From contig JAGVYR010000002.1 of NCBI GenBank assembly GCA_018303185.1, positions 1 to 53,604 of the forward strand: DNA of 53,604 bases, written 5' to 3'. The translations under genes and the position numbers were made by a program. This document shows positions 29,262-37,853 of the stretch, piece by piece; the first letter of the stretch is position 1; each line of letters begins with the position of its first letter. Below the pieces are notes generated by a model that saw only the letters and a list, made by a program, of their open reading frames with translations, made no database searches and was not told the DNA's origin. This DNA comes from Candidatus Woesearchaeota archaeon. Its GTDB lineage: Archaea > Nanobdellota > Nanobdellia > Woesearchaeales > GW2011-AR4.

Positions 29262-29579
29262 ATGGCAACTGTGCTTAATTCCAGGCTGCTGGCCAACGGC
29301 AATATAGTGTATCGGCTGGAGGCAGGCAATGGGGAGATTGCAGTGCTCAAAAACTCGTTCAGGAACGTGCACCTTTTTGCCGCGGGCCTGTGCAGAGATG
29401 AGGCGGAAGTTATAAGGAGGGGCAATGAAGGAGTCACAGTGCATTTTTCGGTCCCGCGCCACCTAAAGGCAAAAAACCCAAAGTCATTTGACAGGATCTC
29501 ATACCAGAGCATGGAAACAAGGTCCAAAATATTCTATATATATGTAGTGGACAAGGAAAATGAACTGATTGCCCTGTAG
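29262..29579 (+). CDS. Uncharacterised 105-aa protein, paralog of 28795..29097
   Basis: See the paired feature; divergent orientation around a shared intergenic region carrying GGATAAA-like sites. Confidence 0.82.
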   Translation: MATVLNSRLLANGNIVYRLEAGNGEIAVLKNSFRNVHLFAAGLCRDEAEVIRRGNEGVTVHFSVPRHLKAKNPKSFDRISYQSMETRSKIFYIYVVDKENELIAL

Positions 29580-29646
29580 ACAGCCATATCCTAACCTAAA
29601 CAAAAACATCTGGCTTGCATTAATCCTGCTTGCCGACCGGACAAAA

Positions 29647-29867
29647 GGCTGCGTTCAAAATCTCGCTTCACCTGAACGCGAGCCTGCCCGAGCTTGCTGC
29701 AAAGGCGAGCGTTCTCGCAGGCAAATCTCGGGTTAGCGGCTTTCGCGCAGGTAATGTTTTATGGAAGGTATCGGTCATGCCCCGTATGGGGCAACCCCCT
29801 GACCTCTTTAGCTGGAATAATAGAATGCGCTCACCTTATGCCGCTAACCTACATTTTGAACGCAGCC
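29647..29867. other. Large inverted-repeat/structured element (ncRNA or MITE-like)
   Basis: Perfect 15-bp outer arms GGCTGCGTTCAAAAT (29647-29661) / ATTTTGAACGCAGCC (29853-29867); perfect 10-bp inner arms GGTTAGCGGC (29731-29740) / GCCGCTAACC (29840-29849); hairpin TGCCCC-GTAT-GGGGCA (29778-29793) closed by GGTCA/TGACC; CTCGCTTC...GAAcGCGAG hairpin (29662-29682). Confidence 0.75.
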
Positions 29868-29913
29868 GAAAATTATAAAAAATTATAAATAGAAGGGGCA
29901 AGTAATCTGATGA

Positions 29914-30159
29914 ATGAGCGCCAAAAGCGAGATTATTGAAATTCTTGCCCCTATTTTCGGAAAATCCATACAGGATACAATAGAGGCATTCTATGATGAA
30001 GGGCATCCGCAGGAGCTTTACAACATGGCGCACCACATGCTTTCTGAGATTATGGGCCCGAAAAACGCGGAAACAATACTATCTAGGCGGCCGAGCCTGA
30101 AAAAACCGGAATCGGGATATGAGGAGGATGGAAAAAATGTCAATACTCATTTATTATGA
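29914..30159 (+). CDS. Small helical protein, cassette copy B (paralog of 14163..14399)
   Basis: 81 aa; 'EIIEILAPIFGKSIQDTIEAFYDEGHPQELYNMAHHMLSEIMGPKNAETIL'. Confidence 0.85.
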   Translation: MSAKSEIIEILAPIFGKSIQDTIEAFYDEGHPQELYNMAHHMLSEIMGPKNAETILSRRPSLKKPESGYEEDGKNVNTHLL

Positions 30160-30484
30160 AGCGCCTTTATTCGCTTTTGTCCTGCTGGCGGCATACACAA
30201 TTTACCAGCTTATTTTAGCAAGAAAGCTCCTGAAGGGCGGCAGCCTCAGCGAGCCGTACAAATGGTTTATACTTGCTGCAATATCCATTATGCTCTGGTC
30301 AATAGACCATATCTATCACGACCTTAAGCCACTGTCCGAGAGTATGCAGCTCTTTTTCCATTACGGGATAAGCCACGGGCTGCTGCTGATCTCGATGCTA
30401 TGCCTCACGATAGCAGCCTTCAGGACAAAGAAAGTTTATGCATCTGTGCTGGCAGTGAATCCCAAGCCGGGGAAAAGAGGATAG
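30137..30484 (+). CDS. Small multi-pass membrane protein, cassette copy B
   Basis: Start ATG 30137 after GAGGAGG (ORF track start 30119); several hydrophobic helices; overlaps the previous gene. Confidence 0.8.
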   Translation: MSILIYYEAPLFAFVLLAAYTIYQLILARKLLKGGSLSEPYKWFILAAISIMLWSIDHIYHDLKPLSESMQLFFHYGISHGLLLISMLCLTIAAFRTKKVYASVLAVNPKPGKRG

Positions 30485-30523
30485 GCTCAAGCCACGCCGA
30501 TACCTGCACAGCCTATCTACAGC

Positions 30524-31057
30524 CTATTTGCCGGCATCAATCGCCTTGTCAACGAACATATGCAGGTCTTTTATGAGCTCAGACTCAAGGTCGTCCCTAA
30601 GCGCGATGAATATAGCCCTTCCGTTCCTGATCTTTATCTTTGTTATCACGTTGTGCACGAACTGTATCAAAGTGTGGCCTTTCTCGTACACAAGGAGGGC
30701 AGAAAGCGCATCAAACAGAATGCCGCTGCAGTGCTGCTCGTTCAGCGCCTTTGAAAGCGCCATGCTTATCTCTGTCAGCGCATTTGGGGATGAGACAAAG
30801 ATGCAGTCCTTTGCCGGGGGAGGCTCCTGAACGTTCCTCGTGATGGTGTCTATAAAGAAAAACTTTCCCGCATCAATGCCGTTCTTCTTCATGTTTTCCA
30901 GCACGAAACTGTACGGCTCGTTGAAGCACACGTAGCATACCTTGTCCATGCTTGCAGCGGCCGCTTTCACCACTTCAATAAGCTCTGCATGGTATTTTTC
31001 CTTTGATGTAACAATCAGCACAAGATTGCTGCCCTTTATCTCTGCCTGCAAATCCAT
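30524..31057 (-). CDS. KaiC/RecA-like protein lacking Walker A (copy 2)
   Basis: 177 aa from ATG 31057 (ORF track 31189); 'MDKVCYVCFNEPYSFVLENMKKNGIDAGKFFFIDTITR', Walker-B-like 'SGILFDALSALLVYEKGH'. Confidence 0.78.
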   Translation of the reverse strand: MDLQAEIKGSNLVLIVTSKEKYHAELIEVVKAAAASMDKVCYVCFNEPYSFVLENMKKNGIDAGKFFFIDTITRNVQEPPPAKDCIFVSSPNALTEISMALSKALNEQHCSGILFDALSALLVYEKGHTLIQFVHNVITKIKIRNGRAIFIALRDDLESELIKDLHMFVDKAIDAGK

Positions 31058-31061
31058 CTTT

Positions 31062-32495
31062 TCACACCTTCGTTTCTTCTGCGTTGTTTTTTCCTGAATC
31101 TTTCCCTGTTCTCTTCCCCAGCAATGACTCAAGCACAGGCAGCTCCTCCTTAATCCTGAGGAGGCGCTCCTGATACTGGTCCACAGCAAGGTTATAGGAC
31201 TCCCTGCTTATGCTCTTTCTTGCAAAGTAATCTGCCTGTGACTTCTTTATCATCTCAATCATTGCCTTCTCCTCTTTTCTCAGCGAGGATATCTTCATGC
31301 GCAGCAGCCTTGCGGACAGAATCCTGTAAATGAATATCCCGGAAACTCCGGCAGCAATGGCAGCCAGCGCAGCGGCCCACCAGTATTTTTTCAGGAATTC
31401 AAGCAGGCTGAATTTAATCCGGCTTTTGCTGACAACGCCGAAAAGAAGGGAGGACGCCTTCACTTCCTGGGCACCCATGGCAGCGCTGCGAGCAAGGCTT
31501 TCGGCCTGCCCGTAATCCTCCAGCAGGAATTTTTCATCAGCCTGAGCGAGCAGCTTTTCCGGCCCGGACGCATCCAGATTCGTGGCATGCAGCTCTCCTA
31601 TCAGTGCTTCTGCGTTTTTCCTTTCCTCCTGGAATGAACCCATAAAACCTCTAAGGTTTGCAGACTCATCAGCGGCCTTTTCCGCGTTCGCATATTGCCC
31701 AAGCTCTATCGAAAGAAACGCCTCATTGTAAAGGTCATTAAACCTCGCATGGGTTATGTTCATGCTTTCCGCATAGCGCACCGATTCCCTGATTGAAACA
31801 AGGCCGTGAACCGAGGAATTCAGGGCAAGGATCCTGCTTTTAAGCACGGAAGTTCCTGTGAAATCTCCGGCTGAGAGTTTTTTGCGGATTTCTTCAGAGG
31901 CAGAGTTGACAGCCGACAATTCAATGCCCTGCCCTGAAGCAAGATTCTGCAGGCTGTCTGCTGCCGGAATGAGAGATTCAAGCTGTTTCCCAAGAAGCGA
32001 GCTTATGCCGGCAAGGCTTTTTTCAATTGAAGGAGAAGAGGCTTCATAGTTCCCTATCTCAAAATCGGCAGTCCCTTGATTAAGAAGCTCTTCAATGCCG
32101 CTTACATTCAGGGAAAGCTTTTTTCCATCTTCAAGAAGCTCGCGAGAATTGCTGATTTTTTTTCTGAGAGACACTGCATCATCCCTCAGCGCCATTATGC
32201 TGCCGCCTGTCTCAATTACGCTGCCATAATCGCCGTTTTCCAGGAAAATATTGGCATCATTGAGCATGTCCCGGGCATAGTCTGTGTTGAGGCCCAGGCC
32301 CTGCATGTAGTTGACTGCGTTTTGCGAATTTTTAATGGACTCTTTCGCCTGAGCCAATGTGTATACAGACGACTGGTTCTGGGCAGATGCAGGGATTATG
32401 GCATAGCCTATCGCAAACAAAAGCACTGAAATCACTGCAGCTTTCTGCAGCAGTCCGGTTCCTTTCATTTTTGCCCTGCCCATCTTTCTTTTCAT
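31062..32495 (-). CDS. Membrane-anchored helical-repeat protein, shares C-terminal module with 32515..37443
   Basis: 477 aa; signal peptide, TPR-like helices, TM, cytoplasmic 'EEKAMIEMIKKSQADYFARKSISRESYNLAVDQYQERLLRIKEEL'. Confidence 0.82.
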   Translation of the reverse strand: MKRKMGRAKMKGTGLLQKAAVISVLLFAIGYAIIPASAQNQSSVYTLAQAKESIKNSQNAVNYMQGLGLNTDYARDMLNDANIFLENGDYGSVIETGGSIMALRDDAVSLRKKISNSRELLEDGKKLSLNVSGIEELLNQGTADFEIGNYEASSPSIEKSLAGISSLLGKQLESLIPAADSLQNLASGQGIELSAVNSASEEIRKKLSAGDFTGTSVLKSRILALNSSVHGLVSIRESVRYAESMNITHARFNDLYNEAFLSIELGQYANAEKAADESANLRGFMGSFQEERKNAEALIGELHATNLDASGPEKLLAQADEKFLLEDYGQAESLARSAAMGAQEVKASSLLFGVVSKSRIKFSLLEFLKKYWWAAALAAIAAGVSGIFIYRILSARLLRMKISSLRKEEKAMIEMIKKSQADYFARKSISRESYNLAVDQYQERLLRIKEELPVLESLLGKRTGKDSGKNNAEETKV

Positions 32496-32514
32496 CTTTC
32501 TTTTTTTGCCGCCA

Positions 32515-35500
32515 TTACCTTATTATCTTCCATTCTCTCAGCTTGTCAAGCTCGCGCTCCAGCGATTCAAGAGCCAAATCAATGCTGTCTTTTTTTGTTG
32601 CTTCATAGCTTTCAGCTGCCATGCTGCTCGCATCACTGCTGCTTTCCGCATCATGGGCTGAATCAGCGTCAGCGTACCTGCTTCCCCATGGCTTTTCATT
32701 TTCATGTTCCTCTGCCATAGGCACTTCCTGACTGCCATCTTGCATATCTTTTTCTGAATCTTCAGCTGCAATATCTTCTGTCTTTATCTCCGGAATTTCC
32801 GGATTTTCTGCTGTGATATCTGCATTGATAATAGGCTCTGACTGGGCTATTTGTTCCTGCTTCTCTTTTTGGTAGCCTGCCCCTTCAGCTTTTATCCCTT
32901 CCAGGCTTGTATCAAGTACGGGAATTTTGCCTTCTTCCGGTTCAGCCGCAACGGGCTTTTCTTCTCTGCTAATCTCATTACCAATAGAACCATCAGAAAC
33001 ATCAGGAATGCCGCCCTGAATATCCTCCCTTTTCTCATTGTCCTTTTGCCTGCGCGCCTTTGCACCCTTACCTTTGTCAGGGCGGAAATTCCCACTGCGT
33101 TTTTTCATTGGGAATTCCGCAGGAATTTTCACATGCGCCGTTGCATTTTCTGCTGCGGCTTCATCATTTCCTTCAGCAACGCCCATGATTTTTTGGACGC
33201 GATGCTTTGCATCCTTCCTTCCTGCACTTTTCTCCTCTGCGGCCTTAAGCGACTGCTCAAGCTCTGCCATCCTTTTCCTGTACTCTGCCATGCTCACCTC
33301 ATAGGCTTCCCTTGTAATCGTCTTGCTTACAAAGTACCTGTACTGCAGTTCCTTCATCAGCACTCCGATTTCGATCTTCTCTTTCGCGATTACCGAGACA
33401 TCGCTCATCTTCTTCAGCAGCCTTATTTTTCTTGAGTTCAGCCTGAGCATCTCCTTCTGCAGCTCTGCCATGTGCCTCACGTGCCCCTTCATTGTGCTGC
33501 CATAGACCCTTTCGCTCATGAGCTTCTCCACAAAATACTGGCTTTGCGCCTTTTTCATCAGCCCTATGATGGACTCTTCCTGCTTCCTGAGCATTTTTAT
33601 CATCTCGGACACTGCCCCGACCGAGCGCCTCTTCATTATCTCCTGCCCTGCCACTGCCGCAACAAAAAGTATTGCAAGAAGCGACAGCCAATTATCAGTG
33701 AAAAAGCGGAGCAGGCTCCTGAGCATGTTAGCCTCCTCTGTCTTCGAGCTGAGCCGCTCCGCAACCAAAGCCCTGTTCACATACTCCTCAGCCTGAAGGA
33801 AATTTCCCGCATTGAATTCCGCCATTGCAAGCCCAAGAAGCTGTTTTGCCTCCCCTACATCAACTCCTCTTGCCTCTGCGCCCTGAATCCTTGATGATGT
33901 CTCGCTTATGGTGCCCGAAACTTCCATTGCCTTTTCCTTTAGGTCAATGATGTTCCTGCTTACCCCTATGGCTTCCTTGTAGTCTTCCTCTTCCAATGAA
34001 GAAACTGCGCCTGCCAGAAGCTGTTCAAGCTTTGCGGTATTGATGCCTGCCTGTTTCAGGGATTCAATGCTCTCCCTCGCAGATGAAACGGATTCCATGG
34101 CAGAATCTTTTGTCGCTTCTATAATGAGCAGGCTCATCACAACTTTTTTCTCAAATGAGCGCCTGTACCTTGTATTGTTGTACCTGTCCAGCTCGGTCAC
34201 ATTTCCCGCAAATGCCAAAATTAGCGTGCGGTTCTGCCTGTTCATGTACTTCGGCACATCAATTGTAAAGTTCACAATAGCGCTTTCCTTGTGCCCTATC
34301 TTCTTTATGAATGCAGGGATTATCTCCATCTTTGTAAGCAGGAAGCCGTTGACAGACACCTTTATGTTTTCAAGGAATGCTCCGGAAACAGCGCCTGAAA
34401 CATTGTTCGTTATCTTAATCCGGAAGGTTTTCTTCTGCTCCGGGAACATCCTTATCTCGCCTGGGGCATCTACCAATATGCCTGTGTCGCTTGCTGCCGG
34501 CAGGCTTCCCCCGCCACCGCTGCTCCCGCTGCCTCCCCCGCCGCTGCCTGACGAGCCAGCAGCTGCGGCTGCAGGGGCTGCAGTTGCATTAGCGGACACT
34601 ACTACTGTCTTTGAAGCCGTATTGTTGGCGCCTTCAGCGCTCACTGCATAAACAGAAATTGCCTTTGTGCCGCCTGCGGCATCTGATGTGATATCCGCTG
34701 AAATGTTATGGTATTCGAACTTGTTCACGGCGATGCTGCCAAGCGTCTTGTTGTCTGCAGGTATGGATGTCCAGCCGCTCGGCAAGGTCCAGTTGGATTC
34801 CACATTCGTTGCGGTCTCATTTCCTATGTTGCTGATTTTAGCTATAAGATCTATGAAGTCGCCGGTTGAAACAGATGCATTATACTGCAGGATTTCTATG
34901 AAAAGATACGGTCCTGAGGAAATTGAAGCAAGGGTTACATTGGCCTGGAGGCTGGCAGGAGAGGCTGTGGCATTCTGGGCATCTATAGTTGCCGTTATGG
35001 TGTATTCAGCTTCTGCAAGAGGCGCGGTCGCATTCAGCCTTATCACTTCATGGCCTCCTGCGGCTATTGTGAATGGCGCTGTCTTGTTGATGCTGGCAAA
35101 GGACTGCGAAAGTGTTATGTCAAACCCAAGCGCGAAATCAGCGGTGTTGTTGATTGTTATATTGCCCAATACGACTTCATTGCCCTTGATCCCGGACATT
35201 GCCCCGAGGCTGGCAGGGGTGCGCGTCCAGCTGTAGTCCAGAGATATGTTCAGCGTCGAATTGGCGCTGAAATTAGCATTGCCAGAGGAATCATTTGCCC
35301 ACAGCCTGTAGGACCAATTTCCGGCGGAAGATGGAGTGAAATTTCCAAAGTAAAGGTTTGCAGAGTTCTGCATGGATGCATTTGTCCAATCCAAATCAGT
35401 GCTGAGCTTGTATTGTAGGGCTGCAGAGCTTACGTTGCCAAAGTCCGTTATTGTTGCTGTCACATTTACAGGGACATCCGGGTCAAGGCCATCTTCTGTG

Positions 35501-37443
35501 CTGGGAGAATTTGAAATGCCGGACATCATAGGAGGGCTTGAATCAGCCACTGTGAAATTGAAAGATGAAGAGATATTCAGGTTGCCCAGCGAGTCATTGA
35601 CGTAAAATGTGTAATTGTTTACTCCCATGACGGAAGCCTGGAAAGTAATGTTGTACCTTGTGCCAGTGTCCAGCACCATTGTGTAATTTGTTCCCCTATT
35701 CAGCTCAAAAATTGCTTTATTGACCGCAGTGGACGCATCGCTTGCATTGACACTTATTATAATATTATTCCCTATCTCAATAAGATCGGACGATTCATTT
35801 ATTCCTGTGAATACCGGAGGCACTGTATCCAAAGTGAAGGAGATTATAGATGAGCCGGCAACCTGGCTGTCAGAATTATTCGCATAGACTGTGAGGTTGT
35901 TTTCCCCTTCCGACACAGTTATTGCTGCCCTGTACCTGTAGAAGTCAAATATCCTGAACAGCAGGTCCCTTGAGGTGTTCTGGAGCGCATATCCGCCTGC
36001 TGATATATTATTGTCGCTCGCTTCCCATTCATAATAGTCTTCCTGGCTGCCATTCGGGCTGAGGAAAAGCCAGTACCTTGTGCCGCCCTGCAGGGTAACT
36101 GTATAATTCAGGGAGATGCCCACCCATGAGAATCCTGCGCTGCTTACAGAGCTGTTGTCTATGGAAAAGTTGGCAAGAACAGTATCGGATGGGCTGTCGC
36201 TTCCCGGCCTTACCTGCAGTGTTGCATTTGGGAGCCCTGTCCTCTTCACCCTTATTGATATGTTTCTTACCTCCATAAGCTGGTTAGGGACAAAGGACTG
36301 CGACAGGTTTGCATGGGATATCAGTGTCTCATTTAATATGCCGTCGGGGTCCGGCATGTCAGAGGATATGTTCAGCCTTTCTGTCAGAGTAATGTTGCTG
36401 TTTTGGTTCAGCTGATAATAAATCCATGTGATGTTCTTAGTGCTGTCTGTGGGAGTTACAGTCACGTTGAGGATTACAGAGCTGTTTTTTGTGAGCTGGC
36501 CTGCAGAAGGAGCATCAATTGTTATGTCTGTTGGAGTGTTTATTGTTATTGTGCGCGTTTCTGTCTGGTTGGAATTCCCGAAAGTGTCATTAAGCCAGAC
36601 ATAGAACGTGTAATCGCCCTGCCGCAGGTTGCTTTTTGTGATTGCAGCATGCGTCCCGGAATAGGATTGGGACTGGTTTGTGCCGTTCCAAAAAAGTATC
36701 AAAGTATCCGGATGCGTCTCATTATAGGTCGCGTTTATTACAACGGTAACAGCTGTCTGGGATGAGCTGTTTTCAGGAGTCGGATTTGCAAAGCCGACTT
36801 CTGGAGCGGGCTGGGCAAGTGCAGTGAATACCATGTCCTCAGTGTCAGAGTATGCAGGAAAATCAGCACCCTCGGAACGGCCGCATGTTATGTTTGAAGG
36901 CTGGTTGAATATGTCAATTACCCTTATGCTGTGCTGCCCTGCCCTCGGAATCGTAAAATTATACTTCATATGGTAATTGGGATCGGCTACACCGAATGCG
37001 GTGCCGAAGATGACAGACCAGTTCATGTTCGAGCTTTCTGACCCGTTGGCATGCGCAAATACAACCCTTTCGCTGTTTGAGCTTGAGGAAAACAATGTCG
37101 CATCTATCTCAATCACATCCCCTTCCCTGAATACTGAGCCGTTCTGGGAAGTTATCTGGACATCTTTCACATAGTTGAGATTGACTATGTTTCCGTCCCT
37201 GCAGCTGTCTATCGTGTTGAAGCATTCTACGGGATTGCTGTCGCAGTATGCCTGGGAATTGCCGAAAAGCTCATTGCCCCCTGAGCAATTGGCGCCGCAG
37301 CTGCACGGAGAGACAGTGCCGCATACCCTGCCGGCGTAAGCCTCTGAATTTTCAGCCATGAGGAGCAATAACGGCACAGATGATGCAATGTACATTAAAA
37401 TCGCCAATATCTGCAGCCTCTTTTTTTTCGCTTCCACTTTCAT
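32515..37443 (-). CDS. Large surface protein with Ig-like/CARDB-like repeats, TM, and long cytoplasmic coiled-coil/acidic tail
   Basis: 1642 aa; signal peptide 'QILAILMYIASSVPLLLLMAENSEA'; Ig-like repeats with N-sequons; Gly/Ser linker; TM 'LSLLAILFVAAVAG'; charged tail. Confidence 0.87.
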   Translation of the reverse strand: MKVEAKKKRLQILAILMYIASSVPLLLLMAENSEAYAGRVCGTVSPCSCGANCSGGNELFGNSQAYCDSNPVECFNTIDSCRDGNIVNLNYVKDVQITSQNGSVFREGDVIEIDATLFSSSSNSERVVFAHANGSESSNMNWSVIFGTAFGVADPNYHMKYNFTIPRAGQHSIRVIDIFNQPSNITCGRSEGADFPAYSDTEDMVFTALAQPAPEVGFANPTPENSSSQTAVTVVINATYNETHPDTLILFWNGTNQSQSYSGTHAAITKSNLRQGDYTFYVWLNDTFGNSNQTETRTITINTPTDITIDAPSAGQLTKNSSVILNVTVTPTDSTKNITWIYYQLNQNSNITLTERLNISSDMPDPDGILNETLISHANLSQSFVPNQLMEVRNISIRVKRTGLPNATLQVRPGSDSPSDTVLANFSIDNSSVSSAGFSWVGISLNYTVTLQGGTRYWLFLSPNGSQEDYYEWEASDNNISAGGYALQNTSRDLLFRIFDFYRYRAAITVSEGENNLTVYANNSDSQVAGSSIISFTLDTVPPVFTGINESSDLIEIGNNIIISVNASDASTAVNKAIFELNRGTNYTMVLDTGTRYNITFQASVMGVNNYTFYVNDSLGNLNISSSFNFTVADSSPPMMSGISNSPSTEDGLDPDVPVNVTATITDFGNVSSAALQYKLSTDLDWTNASMQNSANLYFGNFTPSSAGNWSYRLWANDSSGNANFSANSTLNISLDYSWTRTPASLGAMSGIKGNEVVLGNITINNTADFALGFDITLSQSFASINKTAPFTIAAGGHEVIRLNATAPLAEAEYTITATIDAQNATASPASLQANVTLASISSGPYLFIEILQYNASVSTGDFIDLIAKISNIGNETATNVESNWTLPSGWTSIPADNKTLGSIAVNKFEYHNISADITSDAAGGTKAISVYAVSAEGANNTASKTVVVSANATAAPAAAAAGSSGSGGGGSGSSGGGGSLPAASDTGILVDAPGEIRMFPEQKKTFRIKITNNVSGAVSGAFLENIKVSVNGFLLTKMEIIPAFIKKIGHKESAIVNFTIDVPKYMNRQNRTLILAFAGNVTELDRYNNTRYRRSFEKKVVMSLLIIEATKDSAMESVSSARESIESLKQAGINTAKLEQLLAGAVSSLEEEDYKEAIGVSRNIIDLKEKAMEVSGTISETSSRIQGAEARGVDVGEAKQLLGLAMAEFNAGNFLQAEEYVNRALVAERLSSKTEEANMLRSLLRFFTDNWLSLLAILFVAAVAGQEIMKRRSVGAVSEMIKMLRKQEESIIGLMKKAQSQYFVEKLMSERVYGSTMKGHVRHMAELQKEMLRLNSRKIRLLKKMSDVSVIAKEKIEIGVLMKELQYRYFVSKTITREAYEVSMAEYRKRMAELEQSLKAAEEKSAGRKDAKHRVQKIMGVAEGNDEAAAENATAHVKIPAEFPMKKRSGNFRPDKGKGAKARRQKDNEKREDIQGGIPDVSDGSIGNEISREEKPVAAEPEEGKIPVLDTSLEGIKAEGAGYQKEKQEQIAQSEPIINADITAENPEIPEIKTEDIAAEDSEKDMQDGSQEVPMAEEHENEKPWGSRYADADSAHDAESSSDASSMAAESYEATKKDSIDLALESLERELDKLREWKIIR

Positions 37444-37465
37444 CTGTGCCCTGCAAGGGCAGCGC

Positions 37466-37708
37466 TTACACTTTCTTTTCCTGCACAGCTTTTGCTGTCC
37501 ATAAGTTCATGTTTCCGACCCTGAATCCGTTTATCTTCCCTTCAAGCTGGAGCTTCAGGCACTGCGTATTGACAGAGTGCCAAGCCCTCCTTATGCCGGA
37601 TGCCAGTTCCAATGTCGAAACAGGCTTATCAGAATTTTCCACAATCTCAATTATTTTGCTGCGAATGCTCGCACGAATACCGGAACGATTATTGGCATAG
37701 TTAGCCAT
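37466..37708 (-). CDS. Small winged-helix DNA-binding protein
   Basis: 80 aa; 'IRSKIIEIVENSDKPVSTLELASGIRRAWHSVNTQCLKLQLEGKINGFRVGNMNLW'. Confidence 0.75.
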   Translation of the reverse strand: MANYANNRSGIRASIRSKIIEIVENSDKPVSTLELASGIRRAWHSVNTQCLKLQLEGKINGFRVGNMNLWTAKAVQEKKV

Positions 37709-37755
37709 ACCAAATCTAGTGTGAGACTATGTATTTATACCCCACGCAGGTTATG

Positions 37756-37782
37756 GGATAAAAAAATCAATATATGGATAAA
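37756..37782. promoter_or_regulatory. GGATAAA operator-like cluster between the divergent wHTH and KaiC-like genes
   Basis: GGATAAA at 37756 and 37776 (20-bp phase). Confidence 0.6.
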
Positions 37783-37853
37783 TTTTCATTATATTGATGT
37801 CGGAGACAATAGAAACATTTATTTAGAAACGCCGCCAAGCAATAAAAAAAGAG

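Noticed and set aside
32851-33435. 194-aa plus ORF opposite the 1642-aa protein tail (also 34040..34651 and 34667..35236 +)
   Set aside because: Antisense to a continuous surface/coiled-coil protein; no supporting motifs.
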